Shown: positions 10,425-20,746, counted from the first letter of the stretch. The stretch: DNA of 64,000 nt from Pseudosulfitobacter pseudonitzschiae (GCF_002222635.1 NZ_CP022415.1:3100001-3164000), one strand, 5' to 3'. Notes: a model not told the origin generated them from the sequence alone. Numbers and translations: made by a program.

Positions 10425-11576
10425 ATGGCAAAACGTGATTATTACGAGGTCCTTGGGGTCGCAAAAGGTGCGTCTGCAGACGAGATCAAAAAAGGCTATC
10501 GCACCAAGGCCAAGGAACTGCACCCCGACCGCAATGCCGATAACCCTGAAGCTGAATCTAAATTCAAAGAGGCCAACGAAGCCTATGAGGTTCTCAAGGA
10601 CGCCGACAAAAAGGCAGCCTACGACCGCTATGGCCACGCCGCTTTCGAAGGCGGCATGGGCGGTGGCGGACGACCCGGCGGTGGCTTTGGCGGCGGCGGT
10701 CAGGGCGATTTCGGGTCTGCCTTCTCTGACGTTTTTGACGACCTGTTTGGCGATTTCATGGGCGGTCAACGTGGCGGCGGACGCCGTGCAGCGCGCGGCT
10801 CTGACCTGCGATACAATCTGCGGGTGTCGCTGGAAGATGCCTATTCAGGGCTTCAGAAAACCATCAACGTACCCACCTCAGTTGCCTGTAACGTGTGCAA
10901 CGGAACAGGTGCAGAAAGCGGTGCCGAACCCACCACGTGCCCGACCTGTTCCGGCATGGGCAAGGTCCGCGCCCAGCAAGGCTTTTTCACCGTTGAACGC
11001 ACCTGCCCCACTTGTTCGGGAATAGGCCAGATCATCAAAAATCCCTGTAGCGCCTGTCAGGGCGCTGGGCGCGTTGAAAAAGACCGCGCACTGTCGGTGA
11101 ACATCCCCGCAGGTGTTGAAACCGGCACCCGCATCCGACTGGCTGGCGAAGGCGAGGCAGGCATGCGCGGCGGCCCAACCGGCGATCTGTACATCTTTAT
11201 CGAGGTACTGGAGCACAAACTGTTCGAACGGGATGGCAACAACCTGTATTGCCGCGTGCCTGTCAGCATGGGCACGGCCGCCCTTGGGGGCAGCATCGAG
11301 GTTCCGACTATTGATGGTGGTCGTGGCCGCGTACAGATTCCTGGCGGATCGCAATCAGGACGCCAGATGCGACTGCGCGGCAAGGGGATGCCTGCACTGC
11401 GTGGCGGTGGTCCCGGCGATATGTTCATCGAACTGGCCGTCGAGACACCGGTAAACCTGACCAGTCGCCAAAAGGAACTGCTGCGCGAGTTCGAAGATCT
11501 TTCGGAAGAAAACAATCCCGAATCCAGCAGCTTTTTCTCGTCCGTTAAATCCTTTTGGGATTCGATGAAGGGGTAA
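10425..11576 (+). CDS. dnaJ: Hsp40 co-chaperone DnaJ
   Basis: Stimulates the DnaK ATPase and delivers substrates. At 383 residues it is a class I DnaJ: J-domain with HPD in KELHPDRNA near residue 32, a Gly/Phe-rich stretch (about residues 75-110, [16 protein letters not shown]), then four zinc-finger repeats of the CxxCxGxG kind ([32 protein letters not shown]), and the C-terminal peptide-binding beta domains with GDLYIFIEV. It is followed by a strong hairpin, so dnaK-dnaJ end as a unit. Confidence 0.98.
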   Translation: MAKRDYYEVLGVAKGASADEIKKGYRTKAKELHPDRNADNPEAESKFKEANEAYEVLKDADKKAAYDRYGHAAFEGGMGGGGRPGGGFGGGGQGDFGSAFSDVFDDLFGDFMGGQRGGGRRAARGSDLRYNLRVSLEDAYSGLQKTINVPTSVACNVCNGTGAESGAEPTTCPTCSGMGKVRAQQGFFTVERTCPTCSGIGQIIKNPCSACQGAGRVEKDRALSVNIPAGVETGTRIRLAGEGEAGMRGGPTGDLYIFIEVLEHKLFERDGNNLYCRVPVSMGTAALGGSIEVPTIDGGRGRVQIPGGSQSGRQMRLRGKGMPALRGGGPGDMFIELAVETPVNLTSRQKELLREFEDLSEENNPESSSFFSSVKSFWDSMKG

Positions 11577-11581
11577 AACCC

Positions 11582-11607
11582 GCGAGGTGGGGCAGCCCCC
11601 ACCTCGC
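11582..11607 (+). terminator. Hairpin terminator after dnaJ
   Basis: An 11-bp perfect stem, GCGAGGTGGGG (11582-11592) with CCCCACCTCGC (11597-11607), closes a CAGC loop 5 nt after the dnaJ stop. No T-tract follows, so it may protect the 3' end or act only as a weak terminator. Confidence 0.6.
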
Positions 11608-11658
11608 ACACAGATGCCGTTAACCACCTGGTAACTGTCGCTGCTGCAAGCTGACCCT

Positions 11659-12408
11659 ATGCCCAGCTTTGCCGAACAACCCCTGCCCTTTGATTTTGAC
11701 GAGACGACGCCCACGCCTCTGCCTGTGGGGCCTCCTCCATCGTATATTGCCGACCACCGCGCCCGTTTGCGCACGCGCTTCATGGCGGGTGGCGCACAGG
11801 CCATGCCCGACTACGAAATGCTGGAACTGGTCCTGTTCCGCGCCATCCCGCGGCGTGACGTAAAACCCCTGGCCCATGCTCTGATGGAGAAATTTGGTGA
11901 CTTCAACCGCGTCGTCACCGCGCCGGAACCCCGCCTGCGCGAAGTCAAAGGCGTGGGCGATGCCGTGGTTGTCGAACTTAAGATCGTCGAGGCCGCCGCC
12001 CACCGGATGGCACGCGCCAAGGTATTGAACCAACATGCGATTTCCGGTTGGGACGCCCTGATTGATTACTGCCACACCACAATGGCCCACCGCGAGACCG
12101 AGCAGTTTCGCGTGCTGTATCTGGACCGTAAAAACGTGTTGATCGCGGACGAGGAACAGGCCAAGGGCACCGTTGATCATGTGCCAGTCTATCCGCGCGA
12201 GGTGGTAAAACGGGCACTTGAACTAAACGCATCCGCGCTGATTCTCGTGCACAATCATCCATCGGGCGACCCAACGCCAAGCCAGTCTGACATTGCCATG
12301 ACCCAGCAAATCGAAGCGGCCTGTATCACGCTGGGATTGTCGCTGCACGATCACCTGATCGTTGGCAAATCACGCGAACTCAGCTTCAAATCAGAGGGGT
12401 ATCTCTAA
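11659..12408 (+). CDS. radC: RadC-family protein (JAB/MPN domain)
   Basis: A 249-residue member of the RadC/YicR family, historically called a DNA repair protein though its biochemical role is unsettled. The N-terminal helix-hairpin-helix-like part includes LREVKGVGDAVVVELKIVEA near residue 93. The C-terminal JAMM metalloprotease-like domain has HNHPSGDPTPSQSD near residue 198 with the upstream Glu expected in the fold. The start ATG at 11659 follows the dnaJ hairpin by about 50 nt. The stop overlaps the end of the convergent OmpA-fusion gene by 4 nt. Confidence 0.9.
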   Translation: MPSFAEQPLPFDFDETTPTPLPVGPPPSYIADHRARLRTRFMAGGAQAMPDYEMLELVLFRAIPRRDVKPLAHALMEKFGDFNRVVTAPEPRLREVKGVGDAVVVELKIVEAAAHRMARAKVLNQHAISGWDALIDYCHTTMAHRETEQFRVLYLDRKNVLIADEEQAKGTVDHVPVYPREVVKRALELNASALILVHNHPSGDPTPSQSDIAMTQQIEAACITLGLSLHDHLIVGKSRELSFKSEGYL

Positions 12409-13964
12409 CGCACCCAAACCTCGACGCGCCGGTTGGCCTGACGGCCCCATTCGCTGTCATCGCAGGCCATTGGCAACGCCTCGCCAAATGCATCGACATC
12501 TAGCGTCACGCGCTTGGTATCTTCGGTTTGCGCAGCCTCGGTGATGGCGCGGCGCACCGCATCGGCGCGGCGCAGGGCGATGTTACGATTGGCTTCGGAT
12601 GGCCCTTCGCCGTCGCTGAACCCCACAAACAGGATGCGCCGCGCGTCATAGGTGCCAACCTCCATCGCGCGGGCCAGCTGCTGCACATTGCTGCGCGATT
12701 GCGCGTCCAACCGGATCGATCCTGCCTCGAACCGGAACGACGTGGTCAGCCGCGCCATGCCGTCCAGCGTGCGCACCATGCGCTGCAATTCTGCCAGTGG
12801 GACTTCGGTGCCTGCGGTGCTGATCGCATTGGCGAACCGGTTGCCCTGCATGTCGATGGATACCTCTTCGGGAGATTGATCAACAAATCCGGCACGGCGG
12901 ATCACCACTTGCGCCGTTGGGCCACGGGTAAAGGCCAGAAATTCCCGCGCAATCTGAGGCAGCCGCCGCGCGGGCAGGTACAAAAACATGGGCGCAGTCA
13001 GGGGGTAATCTTCGGTCTTGATGGTGCGCCGCCCCGCCTCAAGCGCAAAGCCGCACGCACCGGTCAGCACCAGCGGCACCGCATTACCCGTCTCGGCATA
13101 GCTGGCAATTCCGATGGCAAAGGGATCATCTGCTACCGCCTCTGCCAGCGCCGCGCCCAATGGGTACCGCACTACAGTGTCTGCAATCTCCAGCCGCACG
13201 GGCTGCATCACCTGATCAGCCACAGCCTGACCCAACCCCGTTCCCGCCAGTGGCAAATGCAGAGAGATCGGTGCATCCACACCGCCCAGATCCTGCCAGT
13301 TGGTCACCAGTCCGGCAAACACACGCGCCAGATCAAGCGGCGATATGCTGCGCACCGGATTGCCCGGTGCCACCACAGGCACCACGGCATCCAGCGCAAG
13401 AACCCGACTGCGGTGCAGTCCGGTCATATCGCCCATCCCGGCCTCACGCGCGCGTTGACGTTCACCGGGGCGGATTTCGCGCAGGGCCATGACGATGTCC
13501 GCCTCGTTGGCCAGCAGATCGGCAAAGCCTTCGTCGGTGGTGGTCACCCGAAACCGAAAGCGCGCGGCCAGCTTGCCTGTCTCGGTGTTGGTCAGAAGAT
13601 AGGTAAAGCGGGTCTCATCCTCATCCTTGCGGGTGGCCTCGTAACCTGCGCGTTGCGCGAACCCCTCGACCAATGCAGGCATCAGCACCGCACCCATCGT
13701 GGTGGACCCGGACAGGGCCAGTTCGGCAACGTAGTCTTGCAAATTGGGGCACGCCGGGCCGTCGCACAGCACACCAGAGCTGTCTACCGTCAACTCACCA
13801 TAGTCGGTTTCCAGCCGGTAGAATTCACCGTCAAAACCCAGCAGGGTCCCGCTGAGTTCAACCCCGCCACTGCGCGAGGTCAGCGTGACATCCTGCGCCA
13901 GCGCAGAAAACGACCAGCCAAAAAGGAAAAGTGCGGCGAAGGCCGCCGCACGCTTCAAAACCAT
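12405..13964 (-). CDS. Periplasmic binding-protein/OmpA fusion
   Basis: A 519-residue exported protein. A signal peptide (MVLKRAAAFAALFLFGWSFSALA) precedes a short beta-rich module (to about residue 70). Next comes a PstS/PBP-like domain starting at LSGSTTMGAVLMPALVEGF. The last 120 residues form an OmpA-type peptidoglycan-binding domain (LFVGFSDGEGPSEANRNIALRRADAVRRA and a closing RQANRRVEVWVR). This suggests an envelope-tethered protein that binds an anion or small solute. No phosphate transporter subunits are adjacent. It probably runs from its own promoter after the 13986 gene. Confidence 0.75.
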   Translation of the reverse strand: MVLKRAAAFAALFLFGWSFSALAQDVTLTSRSGGVELSGTLLGFDGEFYRLETDYGELTVDSSGVLCDGPACPNLQDYVAELALSGSTTMGAVLMPALVEGFAQRAGYEATRKDEDETRFTYLLTNTETGKLAARFRFRVTTTDEGFADLLANEADIVMALREIRPGERQRAREAGMGDMTGLHRSRVLALDAVVPVVAPGNPVRSISPLDLARVFAGLVTNWQDLGGVDAPISLHLPLAGTGLGQAVADQVMQPVRLEIADTVVRYPLGAALAEAVADDPFAIGIASYAETGNAVPLVLTGACGFALEAGRRTIKTEDYPLTAPMFLYLPARRLPQIAREFLAFTRGPTAQVVIRRAGFVDQSPEEVSIDMQGNRFANAISTAGTEVPLAELQRMVRTLDGMARLTTSFRFEAGSIRLDAQSRSNVQQLARAMEVGTYDARRILFVGFSDGEGPSEANRNIALRRADAVRRAITEAAQTEDTKRVTLDVDAFGEALPMACDDSEWGRQANRRVEVWVR

Positions 13965-13985
13965 GATGAAACCCCGTGACGCGAA

Positions 13986-14981
13986 TTACTTTTGCGCGAC
14001 TTTCAGGTCTTCGATCAGATTGTTCAATACCAGAAAGCTTCCGATCGTGTCGCAGCCCGGCACCGCCAGCGTCAGATCACGGCTGATGACTTCGCCATTC
14101 CGTATTTCCAGCGATTGGGCTTCGATGTCCAAACCGCAGTTGAACAGGCTAACCTCGGCCTCAACGCTCAGGTCCACAACGCCTTGGTAACGCGACGCAC
14201 CCGAAGGGAAAGTGTACACATCGGCCATCAACGCATCCGACGCGGTTTCGTCACCCAATCGCATCAGGAAACCACCCTCGCCGCTGATCGCCTCGATCGG
14301 ATCGCCCGGCGCGCCCGCCCAGATATCGCGCCGGCTGCCATAGTCCGCGCCAAATTCGCGCGCATGAATTTCAAAACCCGCAGCACCTTTCCATTGCAGG
14401 GCGACACGTTCGAAATCAGCCAAACTGGGAACATCGGTTTGTGCGACGACCCCGTCGCCATTGGCAAAGGCAACGACAATCACGGCCGGGTCAACCAACG
14501 CAGGCACCGACATATCAAGGGTGCCGTCTGCATCTGTTGTCTCGGTCACTTTCAGGCCGCTGTGGTGCACGGTCAGACGTTCATTGGGAAAGCAGGGGGC
14601 CGTCACAGTAAGATCAACCAACCCTAGCCCCGAAGGTGTGGCCGTGGCCGACACGCTGCACGATTGACCGGGGGCCGCGTCGCTGGTGTCTGGTGCGTCC
14701 AGCATGTCTGCGGGCGCCAGTGCAACCACTGTGTCCTGTGTCTTTGACACGTCGTGATCCAATGCGGATGTCAAAGTGATGTCTTGCACAACCAGAACCG
14801 GCCCGTCCAGCGCCGAGATTTCGGCGGCGGGCGTCGCAACGGGTGCCTGAACCGGCGTCTCGACGGTCTCACCGGAGCCATAGAGTTCCTGCGCCGTGTC
14901 ACCGCTTTGCATGATGAACCCGATACCAACGGCACAAATCAGCGTACCAGCTGCAGTCGCGATTTCTTTAACATAGGCCAT
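13986..14981 (-). CDS. Membrane-anchored periplasmic protein of unknown function
   Basis: A 331-residue protein with one N-terminal hydrophobic segment (AAGTLICAVGIGFIMQ, residues 11-26) and a long hydrophilic part that should face the periplasm. The middle is beta-rich and contains LVDLTVTAPCFPNERLTVHHSG and DADGTLDMSVPALVDPAVIVVAFA, reminiscent of immunoglobulin-like or carboxypeptidase-regulatory folds. I do not recognise a catalytic motif. It lies downstream of secA on the same strand, separated by a hairpin, so it may have its own promoter. Nothing in the sequence identifies its role. Confidence 0.65.
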   Translation of the reverse strand: MAYVKEIATAAGTLICAVGIGFIMQSGDTAQELYGSGETVETPVQAPVATPAAEISALDGPVLVVQDITLTSALDHDVSKTQDTVVALAPADMLDAPDTSDAAPGQSCSVSATATPSGLGLVDLTVTAPCFPNERLTVHHSGLKVTETTDADGTLDMSVPALVDPAVIVVAFANGDGVVAQTDVPSLADFERVALQWKGAAGFEIHAREFGADYGSRRDIWAGAPGDPIEAISGEGGFLMRLGDETASDALMADVYTFPSGASRYQGVVDLSVEAEVSLFNCGLDIEAQSLEIRNGEVISRDLTLAVPGCDTIGSFLVLNNLIEDLKVAQK

Positions 14982-15030
14982 TGATCCAATCCCTTATACT
15001 TTTGGGTCCGGATCGTTTCTGGCAGAGAAA

Positions 15031-15051
15031 CCGGGCCGACTTATGGCCCGG
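15031..15051 (-). terminator. Hairpin terminator downstream of secA
   Basis: CCGGGCC (15031-15037) pairs with GGCCCGG (15045-15051) around a 7-nt loop. Read on the minus strand it is followed by TTTCTCT, fitting a moderate intrinsic terminator 49 nt past the secA stop. Confidence 0.6.
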
Positions 15052-15099
15052 TTGCGGAGTCATTGCGGCGTCAATGTGACGCGCGCAGCTTTTTTGCGG

Positions 15100-17808
15100 T
15101 CAGGTCAGACGCCCGTGGCAATGTTTGAACTTCTTGCCCGAACCACATGGACAGGGTTCGTTCCGGCCCGGGTTGCCCCATGTGGTCGGATCGTTCTCGT
15201 CGAAACCGTCTGCGACAGCTTCAGCAGAGGGGGCGGGTATTTGCGCATCCTGTGCCTGCTGTGCAGCCTTTTGCAGTTCGGCCTGTTGCGCCGCGGCCTG
15301 TGCCAGCATCTCGGCGCGCTCTTCTTCCGTCATCGGACGGATTTGCGCCAGTTTCTGGGTCACGTCTTCGCGCAGGCTGTCCAGCATCACTTCGAACAAC
15401 TGAAAGGCTTCGTTCTTGTATTCGTTCAGCGGGTCGCGCTGTGCATAGCCTCGGAAACCGACGACCGAGCGCAGGTGATCCAGTGTCAGCAGGTGTTCAC
15501 GCCATTTCCCATCAATCGCCTGTAGCAGAATCTGCTTTTCGATCATGCGCATGTTTTCGGGGCCGAATTGTTCGATCTTTTGTGCCATCAGCTTTTCGGT
15601 GGCCTCAATCAAACGCTCGCGGACTTGTTCGTCGTCCACGCCGTCCTCTTCGGCCCATGCCATCACCGGCACATCCACGCCGAGGTTCTCGATAACGTCG
15701 GCATAAAGCCCTTCGGTGTTCCACTGATCGGCATAAGTGCCCTGCGGCATATACTGGTCAATCAGATCGTCGATCACCTGTTCGCGCATATCCGACGTGA
15801 TTTCGGACAGGTCGTCGGCTTCCATGATGTCACGGCGTTGGGTGAAGACCACTTTGCGCTGGTCGTTCATCACGTCGTCGAACTTCAACAACTGTTTGCG
15901 CATGTCAAAGTTGCGGCCCTCGACCTTGGCCTGCGCGCGTTCCAGTGATTTGTTCACCCAAGGGTGAATAATCGCTTCGCCTTCTTCCAACCCGAGGGTT
16001 TTCAGAACCTTGTCCAAACGGTCCGAACCGAAAATACGCATCAGGTCGTCTTCGAGTGACAGATAGAACGACGTGCGCCCCGGATCACCCTGACGACCCG
16101 AACGGCCCCGCAACTGGTTGTCGATGCGGCGGCTTTCATGGCGTTCCGATGCCAGAACAAACAGCCCGCCCGCATCCAGCACTTTGCGCTTCTCGTCTTC
16201 GTGCTCGGCCTCGATCCGCGCGCGGATCGCTTCGGGATCGGCGTCGGGGTCTGCGGTCAGCGCTTCAAGTACTTTCAGATCGACGTTGCCGCCCAGCTGG
16301 ATGTCGGTGCCGCGTCCGGCCATGTTGGTGGCAATGGTCACTGCGCCGAACTTGCCGGCATCCGCGATAATTTGCGCCTCCTGTTCGTGCTGGCGCGCGT
16401 TCAGGACATTGTGGGGAATACCCTTTTCCGTCAGCATCGCGCTGAACATCTCGGATTTTTCGATCGACGTGGTGCCGACCAGCACGGGCTGGCCTTTTTC
16501 GTGGGCCGCTTTGATCTCTTCGATCATGGCTGCAGACTTTTCGGTGCCAGTGCGGTATACGCGGTCGTCTTCGTCAACGCGGGCAATTGGACGGTTTGTC
16601 GGTACTTCGACTACACCCAAACCATAGATTTCACGGAATTCCTCGGCTTCTGTCAGGGCGGTGCCGGTCATGCCTGCCAACTTGTTGTACAGACGGAAAT
16701 AATTCTGGAAGGTCACGCTGGCCAGCGTCACATTCTCAGGCTGGATTTTGACGCCTTCTTTGGCCTCGATCGCCTGATGCAGCCCCTCGGACAGACGACG
16801 GCCCGACATCATACGGCCGGTAAATTCGTCGATCAGCACGACCTCATTGTCGCGCACGATGTAATCTTTGTCCTTTTGGAACAGGGTGTGCGCCCGCAAA
16901 CCCTGGTTGACGTGGTGCACAATCGAGGTGCTTTCCGGATCATAAAGGGTCATGCCCTCTTCAATCAGACCACGCGCCAAAAGCTGCTCTTCGAGAAACT
17001 CGTTGCCTTCTTCGGTGAAGGATACATTGCGGGTTTTCTCGTCGACCGAATAGTGGCTGGGGTCCAGCAACGGGATCACGGCGTCAATGGTCTGGTACAG
17101 TTCCGACCGGTCATCCAACGGACCCGAGATAATCAGCGGCGTGCGTGCTTCGTCGATCAGAATACTGTCGACCTCGTCCACAATCGCGAAATTGTGACCA
17201 CGCTGGACCATCTGATTCAGCTCGCTTTTCATATTGTCGCGCAGATAATCGAACCCGAGTTCGTTGTTGGTGGCGTAAGTCACGTCACAGGCATAGGCCG
17301 CGCGTTTGTTGTCTTCGCCCATCCCATTCCAGGCACAGCCACTGGTCAGGCCGAGGTGGGTAAACACCTTGCCCATCCATTCGGCGTCACGTTTGGCAAG
17401 GTATTCGTTAACCGTCACCACATGCACGCCCTTGCCTGTCAGCGCATTCAGATAGGCCGCGAAGGTGGCAGTCAGGGTCTTGCCCTCACCCGTCTTTTGT
17501 TCGGCGATATTGCCGCGGTGCAGGAAAATCGCACCCATCAACTGGGTATCGAAGGCCCGCAAGCCCAGAGCACGACGGGCCGCTTCACGGCAGTTTGCAA
17601 AGGCTTCGGGCAGAAGGTCATCAAGGCTTTCGCCCTCAAGCGCCCGTTTGGCCAGTGCTTCGGTTTTATCCTTCAAACCTTCGTCGCTCAGCGCCTCGAA
17701 TTCAGGCTCCAACGCGTTGATCTGCTCGACCAGCGGCCGCACCGATTTGATCAAGCGATCATTGGGCGTGCCAAAGACCTTTTTGGCGATTGTTCCGATA
17801 CCGAGCAT
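15100..17808 (-). CDS. secA: Preprotein translocase ATPase SecA
   Basis: The motor that pushes unfolded proteins through SecYEG. The 902-residue protein starts [18 protein letters not shown] at 17808 behind a GGAGA ribosome site; the frame is open further upstream but that part is not SecA-like. Visible features are Walker A GEGKTLTA (about residues 103-110), Walker [19 protein letters not shown], the helicase motif [12 protein letters not shown], the [13 protein letters not shown] motif, and a C-terminal zinc site [14 protein letters not shown] that binds SecB or lipid. It is transcribed divergently from the PpiC gene. Confidence 0.98.
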   Translation of the reverse strand: MLGIGTIAKKVFGTPNDRLIKSVRPLVEQINALEPEFEALSDEGLKDKTEALAKRALEGESLDDLLPEAFANCREAARRALGLRAFDTQLMGAIFLHRGNIAEQKTGEGKTLTATFAAYLNALTGKGVHVVTVNEYLAKRDAEWMGKVFTHLGLTSGCAWNGMGEDNKRAAYACDVTYATNNELGFDYLRDNMKSELNQMVQRGHNFAIVDEVDSILIDEARTPLIISGPLDDRSELYQTIDAVIPLLDPSHYSVDEKTRNVSFTEEGNEFLEEQLLARGLIEEGMTLYDPESTSIVHHVNQGLRAHTLFQKDKDYIVRDNEVVLIDEFTGRMMSGRRLSEGLHQAIEAKEGVKIQPENVTLASVTFQNYFRLYNKLAGMTGTALTEAEEFREIYGLGVVEVPTNRPIARVDEDDRVYRTGTEKSAAMIEEIKAAHEKGQPVLVGTTSIEKSEMFSAMLTEKGIPHNVLNARQHEQEAQIIADAGKFGAVTIATNMAGRGTDIQLGGNVDLKVLEALTADPDADPEAIRARIEAEHEDEKRKVLDAGGLFVLASERHESRRIDNQLRGRSGRQGDPGRTSFYLSLEDDLMRIFGSDRLDKVLKTLGLEEGEAIIHPWVNKSLERAQAKVEGRNFDMRKQLLKFDDVMNDQRKVVFTQRRDIMEADDLSEITSDMREQVIDDLIDQYMPQGTYADQWNTEGLYADVIENLGVDVPVMAWAEEDGVDDEQVRERLIEATEKLMAQKIEQFGPENMRMIEKQILLQAIDGKWREHLLTLDHLRSVVGFRGYAQRDPLNEYKNEAFQLFEVMLDSLREDVTQKLAQIRPMTEEERAEMLAQAAAQQAELQKAAQQAQDAQIPAPSAEAVADGFDENDPTTWGNPGRNEPCPCGSGKKFKHCHGRLT

Positions 17809-18003
17809 GCGTTCTCCAGCCGATCTTGTGTCAGGTTGCGCAGCATCTGCTTGTCGGCGCCACGTGCAGCCCATAGATACAGGGTCAAGCCGATCCTGGC
17901 CGCGCCCATAGGGCGATGTAAGGGTCACATGAAACCGTGTCAATGTCGCGTCCGGCCACGAGGGGTCGCAGAACACGCGGCAACAACTGAACAGGACCAT
18001 TCC

Positions 18004-18855
18004 ATGCTGAAACGCTTTGCCATTCTGCCCGCCATTGCGGTCGCACTTACCTTATCCCAACCGCTGCACGCGCAGGATGAAACACCTTCCTTGTCTACCG
18101 TGGTCGCCAATGTAGACGGCGTCGAAATCACCTTGGGCCACATGCTGGTGGCCAAGGCCACCCTGCCCCAGCAATACCAGCAACTGCCCGACGAAGTGCT
18201 GTTTCCCGGCATCCTCGACCAATTGGTCCAGCAGACCGCGCTGGAACAAAGCTTTGAGGGTGACCTGCCCAAGCGCGTTGAATTGTCGATGGAAAACGAG
18301 CGCCGTTCGCTGGTCGCGGGCGAAGCCATCGAGAAAATTCTGGCCACAGCCGTAACCGACGAAGCACTACAAGCCGCATATGACGCGACATATGCCAACG
18401 CCGAGCCGACCAAAGAATTCAACGCCAGCCACATTCTGGTAGAAACCGAAGAAGAAGCCAAAGCGTTGGTTGAAGAGCTGAAAGGCGGCGCCGATTTCGC
18501 AGCCACAGCGCGCGAAAAATCAACAGGCCCGTCGGGGCCCGGTGGCGGTTCGCTGGGTTGGTTCGGGCCGGGCGCGATGGTGCCCGAATTCGAAACTGCC
18601 GTTGCGACAATGGAAGCGGGCGAGATTTCCGATCCGGTACAGACACAGTTTGGCTGGCACGTGATCAAACTGAATGAAGTGCGCAACGCCGAAGCACCCG
18701 CAATGGAAGACGTCCGCACCGAACTTGAGCAGCAAGTGCGCTCGGAGGCGGTGACAGCCGCCGTTGATGCGCTTGTGGCCGACGCCGATGTGAACCGCGA
18801 TGGCGCCGACGGTATCGACCCATCGGTTCTCAGCACTCTGACATTGGGCGAATAA
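18004..18855 (+). CDS. Periplasmic peptidyl-prolyl isomerase, parvulin type
   Basis: A 283-residue exported foldase that isomerises X-Pro bonds in periplasmic or outer-membrane proteins. The signal peptide is [24 protein letters not shown] SurA-like helical segment follows, then one parvulin (PpiC) domain around residues 136-230: [29 protein letters not shown] and FGWHVIKL are the hallmark strands. It starts at the ATG at 18004, preceded by AGGA. It sits back to back with secA, an export-linked pairing, and 2 nt before argJ, which it may drive. Confidence 0.9.
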   Translation: MLKRFAILPAIAVALTLSQPLHAQDETPSLSTVVANVDGVEITLGHMLVAKATLPQQYQQLPDEVLFPGILDQLVQQTALEQSFEGDLPKRVELSMENERRSLVAGEAIEKILATAVTDEALQAAYDATYANAEPTKEFNASHILVETEEEAKALVEELKGGADFAATAREKSTGPSGPGGGSLGWFGPGAMVPEFETAVATMEAGEISDPVQTQFGWHVIKLNEVRNAEAPAMEDVRTELEQQVRSEAVTAAVDALVADADVNRDGADGIDPSVLSTLTLGE

Positions 18856-18857
18856 CG

Positions 18858-20084
18858 ATGGCTGGCAAAACCGCACTGTCCCCGCTAGCGCCCGCACGCT
18901 TTCCCGATCTGCCTGTGGTGGACGGTGTGACTTTTGCCACGATCGCCGCCGGCGTCCGATATGCCGGACGCTCCGACGTGATGCTGGCCAAACTGGTGCC
19001 CGGCACGACCATCGCAGGCGTGTTCACCCGTTCGTCGACCCGCGCGGCGCCGGTTTTGGATTGTCAGGCAAAACTGGGTGGTGATCCGGCTGGCGGTGCG
19101 GCCATCCTTGTAAACTCGGGCAATGCCAATGCATTTACCGGCAAACATGGCGCTGAATCTGTCTCTGCCATCGTCGAGGCCGTCTCAATCAATTGTGGCG
19201 TGCCCTCTGTGCGTGTCTTTACTTCGTCTACAGGAGTCATAGGCGAACCGCTGCCCCATGACCGCGTGGTGGACAAACTGCCCGATCTGAACGACGCATT
19301 GCGCGAGGACGGCATCTCGGACGCTGCCCGCGCGATCATGACCACGGACACCTACCCCAAGGGTGCTGTGGAAACCATCGAGATGGACGGTCAGACCATT
19401 ACCATCGTGGGCATCGCGAAAGGATCGGGCATGATTGCGCCCGATATGGCGACGATGCTGGTCTATATCTTTACAGATGCACGGATCGCACAGGACAACC
19501 TGCAAGCAATCGTGTCCACCTCCTCCGACCTGACGTTCAACTGCATCACCGTAGACAGTGACACTTCCACGTCCGACAGCGTGATAATGGCAGCCACCGG
19601 CGCCTCGGGCGTCGACGTGACAGGTGACGCCAGCTTTGCCGACGCCGTACACCGGCTGATGCAGGATCTGGCGTTTCAGGTCGTCCGTGACGGCGAAGGG
19701 GCTACCAAGTTCGTTGAAATTACCGTGTCTGGCGCAGACACCTCCGCCAATGCCAAAATCCACGCGATGGCCATCGCAAACTCGCCGCTGGTGAAAACCG
19801 CGATCGCAGGTCAAGATCCCAACTGGGGCCGCGTTGTCATGGCCATCGGAAAATCCGGCGCACCGGCAGACCGCGACCTGCTGAGCATCCGATTTGGCGA
19901 CGTGGTCGTAGCCGAAGATGGCTGGGTCAGCCCGCAATACTCCGAAGCTGACGCCGCCGCGCACATGAAGGGCAACGAGATCAACATCGCCGTTGATCTG
20001 GGTCTGGGCGAGGCCACGGCCACCGTCTGGACCTGCGACCTGACCCACGCCTATATCGACATCAACGCCGACTACCGGTCCTAA
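18858..20084 (+). CDS. argJ: Glutamate N-acetyltransferase / N-acetylglutamate synthase
   Basis: Transfers the acetyl group from N-acetylornithine to glutamate (and possibly makes N-acetylglutamate from acetyl-CoA) in arginine biosynthesis. The 408-residue precursor contains the self-cleavage region KGSGMIAPDMATML near residue 190; cleavage at the Ala-Thr bond exposes the catalytic Thr. VNSGNANAFTG near residue 86 is the family oxyanion-hole area. DPNWGRVVMAIGKSGA near residue 320 is also conserved. It lies 2 nt after the ppiC-type gene and 1 nt before mutT, so the three are probably one transcript. Confidence 0.97.
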   Translation: MAGKTALSPLAPARFPDLPVVDGVTFATIAAGVRYAGRSDVMLAKLVPGTTIAGVFTRSSTRAAPVLDCQAKLGGDPAGGAAILVNSGNANAFTGKHGAESVSAIVEAVSINCGVPSVRVFTSSTGVIGEPLPHDRVVDKLPDLNDALREDGISDAARAIMTTDTYPKGAVETIEMDGQTITIVGIAKGSGMIAPDMATMLVYIFTDARIAQDNLQAIVSTSSDLTFNCITVDSDTSTSDSVIMAATGASGVDVTGDASFADAVHRLMQDLAFQVVRDGEGATKFVEITVSGADTSANAKIHAMAIANSPLVKTAIAGQDPNWGRVVMAIGKSGAPADRDLLSIRFGDVVVAEDGWVSPQYSEADAAAHMKGNEINIAVDLGLGEATATVWTCDLTHAYIDINADYRS

Positions 20085-20085
20085 G

Positions 20086-20484
20086 ATGAAGGTTGTGCTT
20101 GTTTCGGCTGTTGCCCTGATCGACGTGGATGGGCGCGTGCTGTTGGCACAGCGTCCAGAGGGTAAATCGATGGCTGGTATGTGGGAATTTCCGGGCGGCA
20201 AGGTCGAAACGGGCGAAACGCCCGAGGCGGCCCTAATCCGTGAATTATACGAAGAGTTGGGGATCGAGACATGGCAAAGCTGTCTCGCTCCCCTGACTTT
20301 TGCCAGCCACAGCTATGACGATTTCCACCTTCTGATGCCGCTGTTCGCCTGCCGCAAGTGGGGCGGAACACCGATGTCAAAAGAGAACCAAGCGTTGAAA
20401 TGGGTCAGGCCAAATGACCTTAAATCCTATCCAATGCCCGCTGCTGACGTTCCGTTGATCCCGATTTTACGCGATTGGCTGTAA
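20086..20484 (+). CDS. mutT: 8-oxo-dGTP diphosphatase (Nudix)
   Basis: Sanitises the nucleotide pool by hydrolysing oxidised dGTP to the monophosphate. The 132-residue protein has a complete Nudix box at about residues 38-60: GGKVETGETPEAALIREL followed by YEELGI, that is G-x5-E-x7-R-E-x2-E-E-x-G. MWEFPGGK before it and the late WVRPNDLKSYPMPAADVPLI match the MutT subfamily. A strong intrinsic terminator follows directly after the stop, ending the ppiC-argJ-mutT unit. Confidence 0.93.
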   Translation: MKVVLVSAVALIDVDGRVLLAQRPEGKSMAGMWEFPGGKVETGETPEAALIRELYEELGIETWQSCLAPLTFASHSYDDFHLLMPLFACRKWGGTPMSKENQALKWVRPNDLKSYPMPAADVPLIPILRDWL

Positions 20485-20488
20485 AAAA

Positions 20489-20531
20489 CGGGGCCAAATG
20501 TCATCGATTTGGAAAGGATCACCCCTTTTTT
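20489..20531 (+). terminator. Intrinsic terminator after mutT
   Basis: GGGG (20490-20493) pairs with CCCC (20522-20525), and an inner stem CCAAAT (20494-20499) pairs with ATTTGG (20507-20512). Six T residues follow at 20526-20531. It begins 5 nt after the mutT stop. Confidence 0.75.
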
Positions 20532-20551
20532 CATTTTTTGTAATTTTCTCA

Positions 20552-20560
20552 TGACATAAT
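20552..20560 (+). promoter_or_regulatory. Candidate extended -10 promoter for the 44-residue gene
   Basis: TGACATAAT is one base from the TGnTATAAT extended -10. No good -35 is present at the right distance, which is common for extended -10 promoters. It would give a leader of about 45 nt to the ATG at 20612. Confidence 0.35.
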
Positions 20561-20611
20561 TTAAAAACTGCCTCTTAATAGAGCTGTGTTTAACACGGGG
20601 GAGAGAAAATT

Positions 20612-20746
20612 ATGCTGAAAACGATTTTGCTGGGCAGTTGCGTGTTCGTTCAGGGCAGATTTGTGGCGATGCTGCCAGATGGCCGCATGAGCGTGGATGT
20701 CGATGGGCGCGTTTTTTCGGGTGCGCCGGTCAGCCCCGCAATCTGA
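20612..20746 (+). CDS. Small 44-residue protein of unknown function
   Basis: The frame starts MLKTILLGSCVFVQGRF and ends GAPVSPAI. The start follows a very strong ribosome site (GGGGGAGAG, 20597-20605), and the gene is bounded by terminators on both sides, which argues that it is real. It has a short hydrophobic start containing one Cys, then a likely beta hairpin (GRFVAMLPDGRMSVDVDGRVF). No known domain is recognised. The next element is an intrinsic terminator 23 nt after the stop. It may be membrane-associated or a tiny beta protein; neither is established. Confidence 0.6.
   Translation: MLKTILLGSCVFVQGRFVAMLPDGRMSVDVDGRVFSGAPVSPAI

Noticed and set aside
13986-14981. Translocase label for the gene beside secA
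   Set aside because: It is next to secA, but it has one membrane segment and no Sec motif. Position alone does not support that name.
16138-18003. Very long open frame opposite secA, running in phase into the PpiC gene
   Set aside because: It is a high-G+C mirror of the secA coding strand. The PpiC gene has its own signal peptide start at 18004 and a ribosome site, so only that part is coding.
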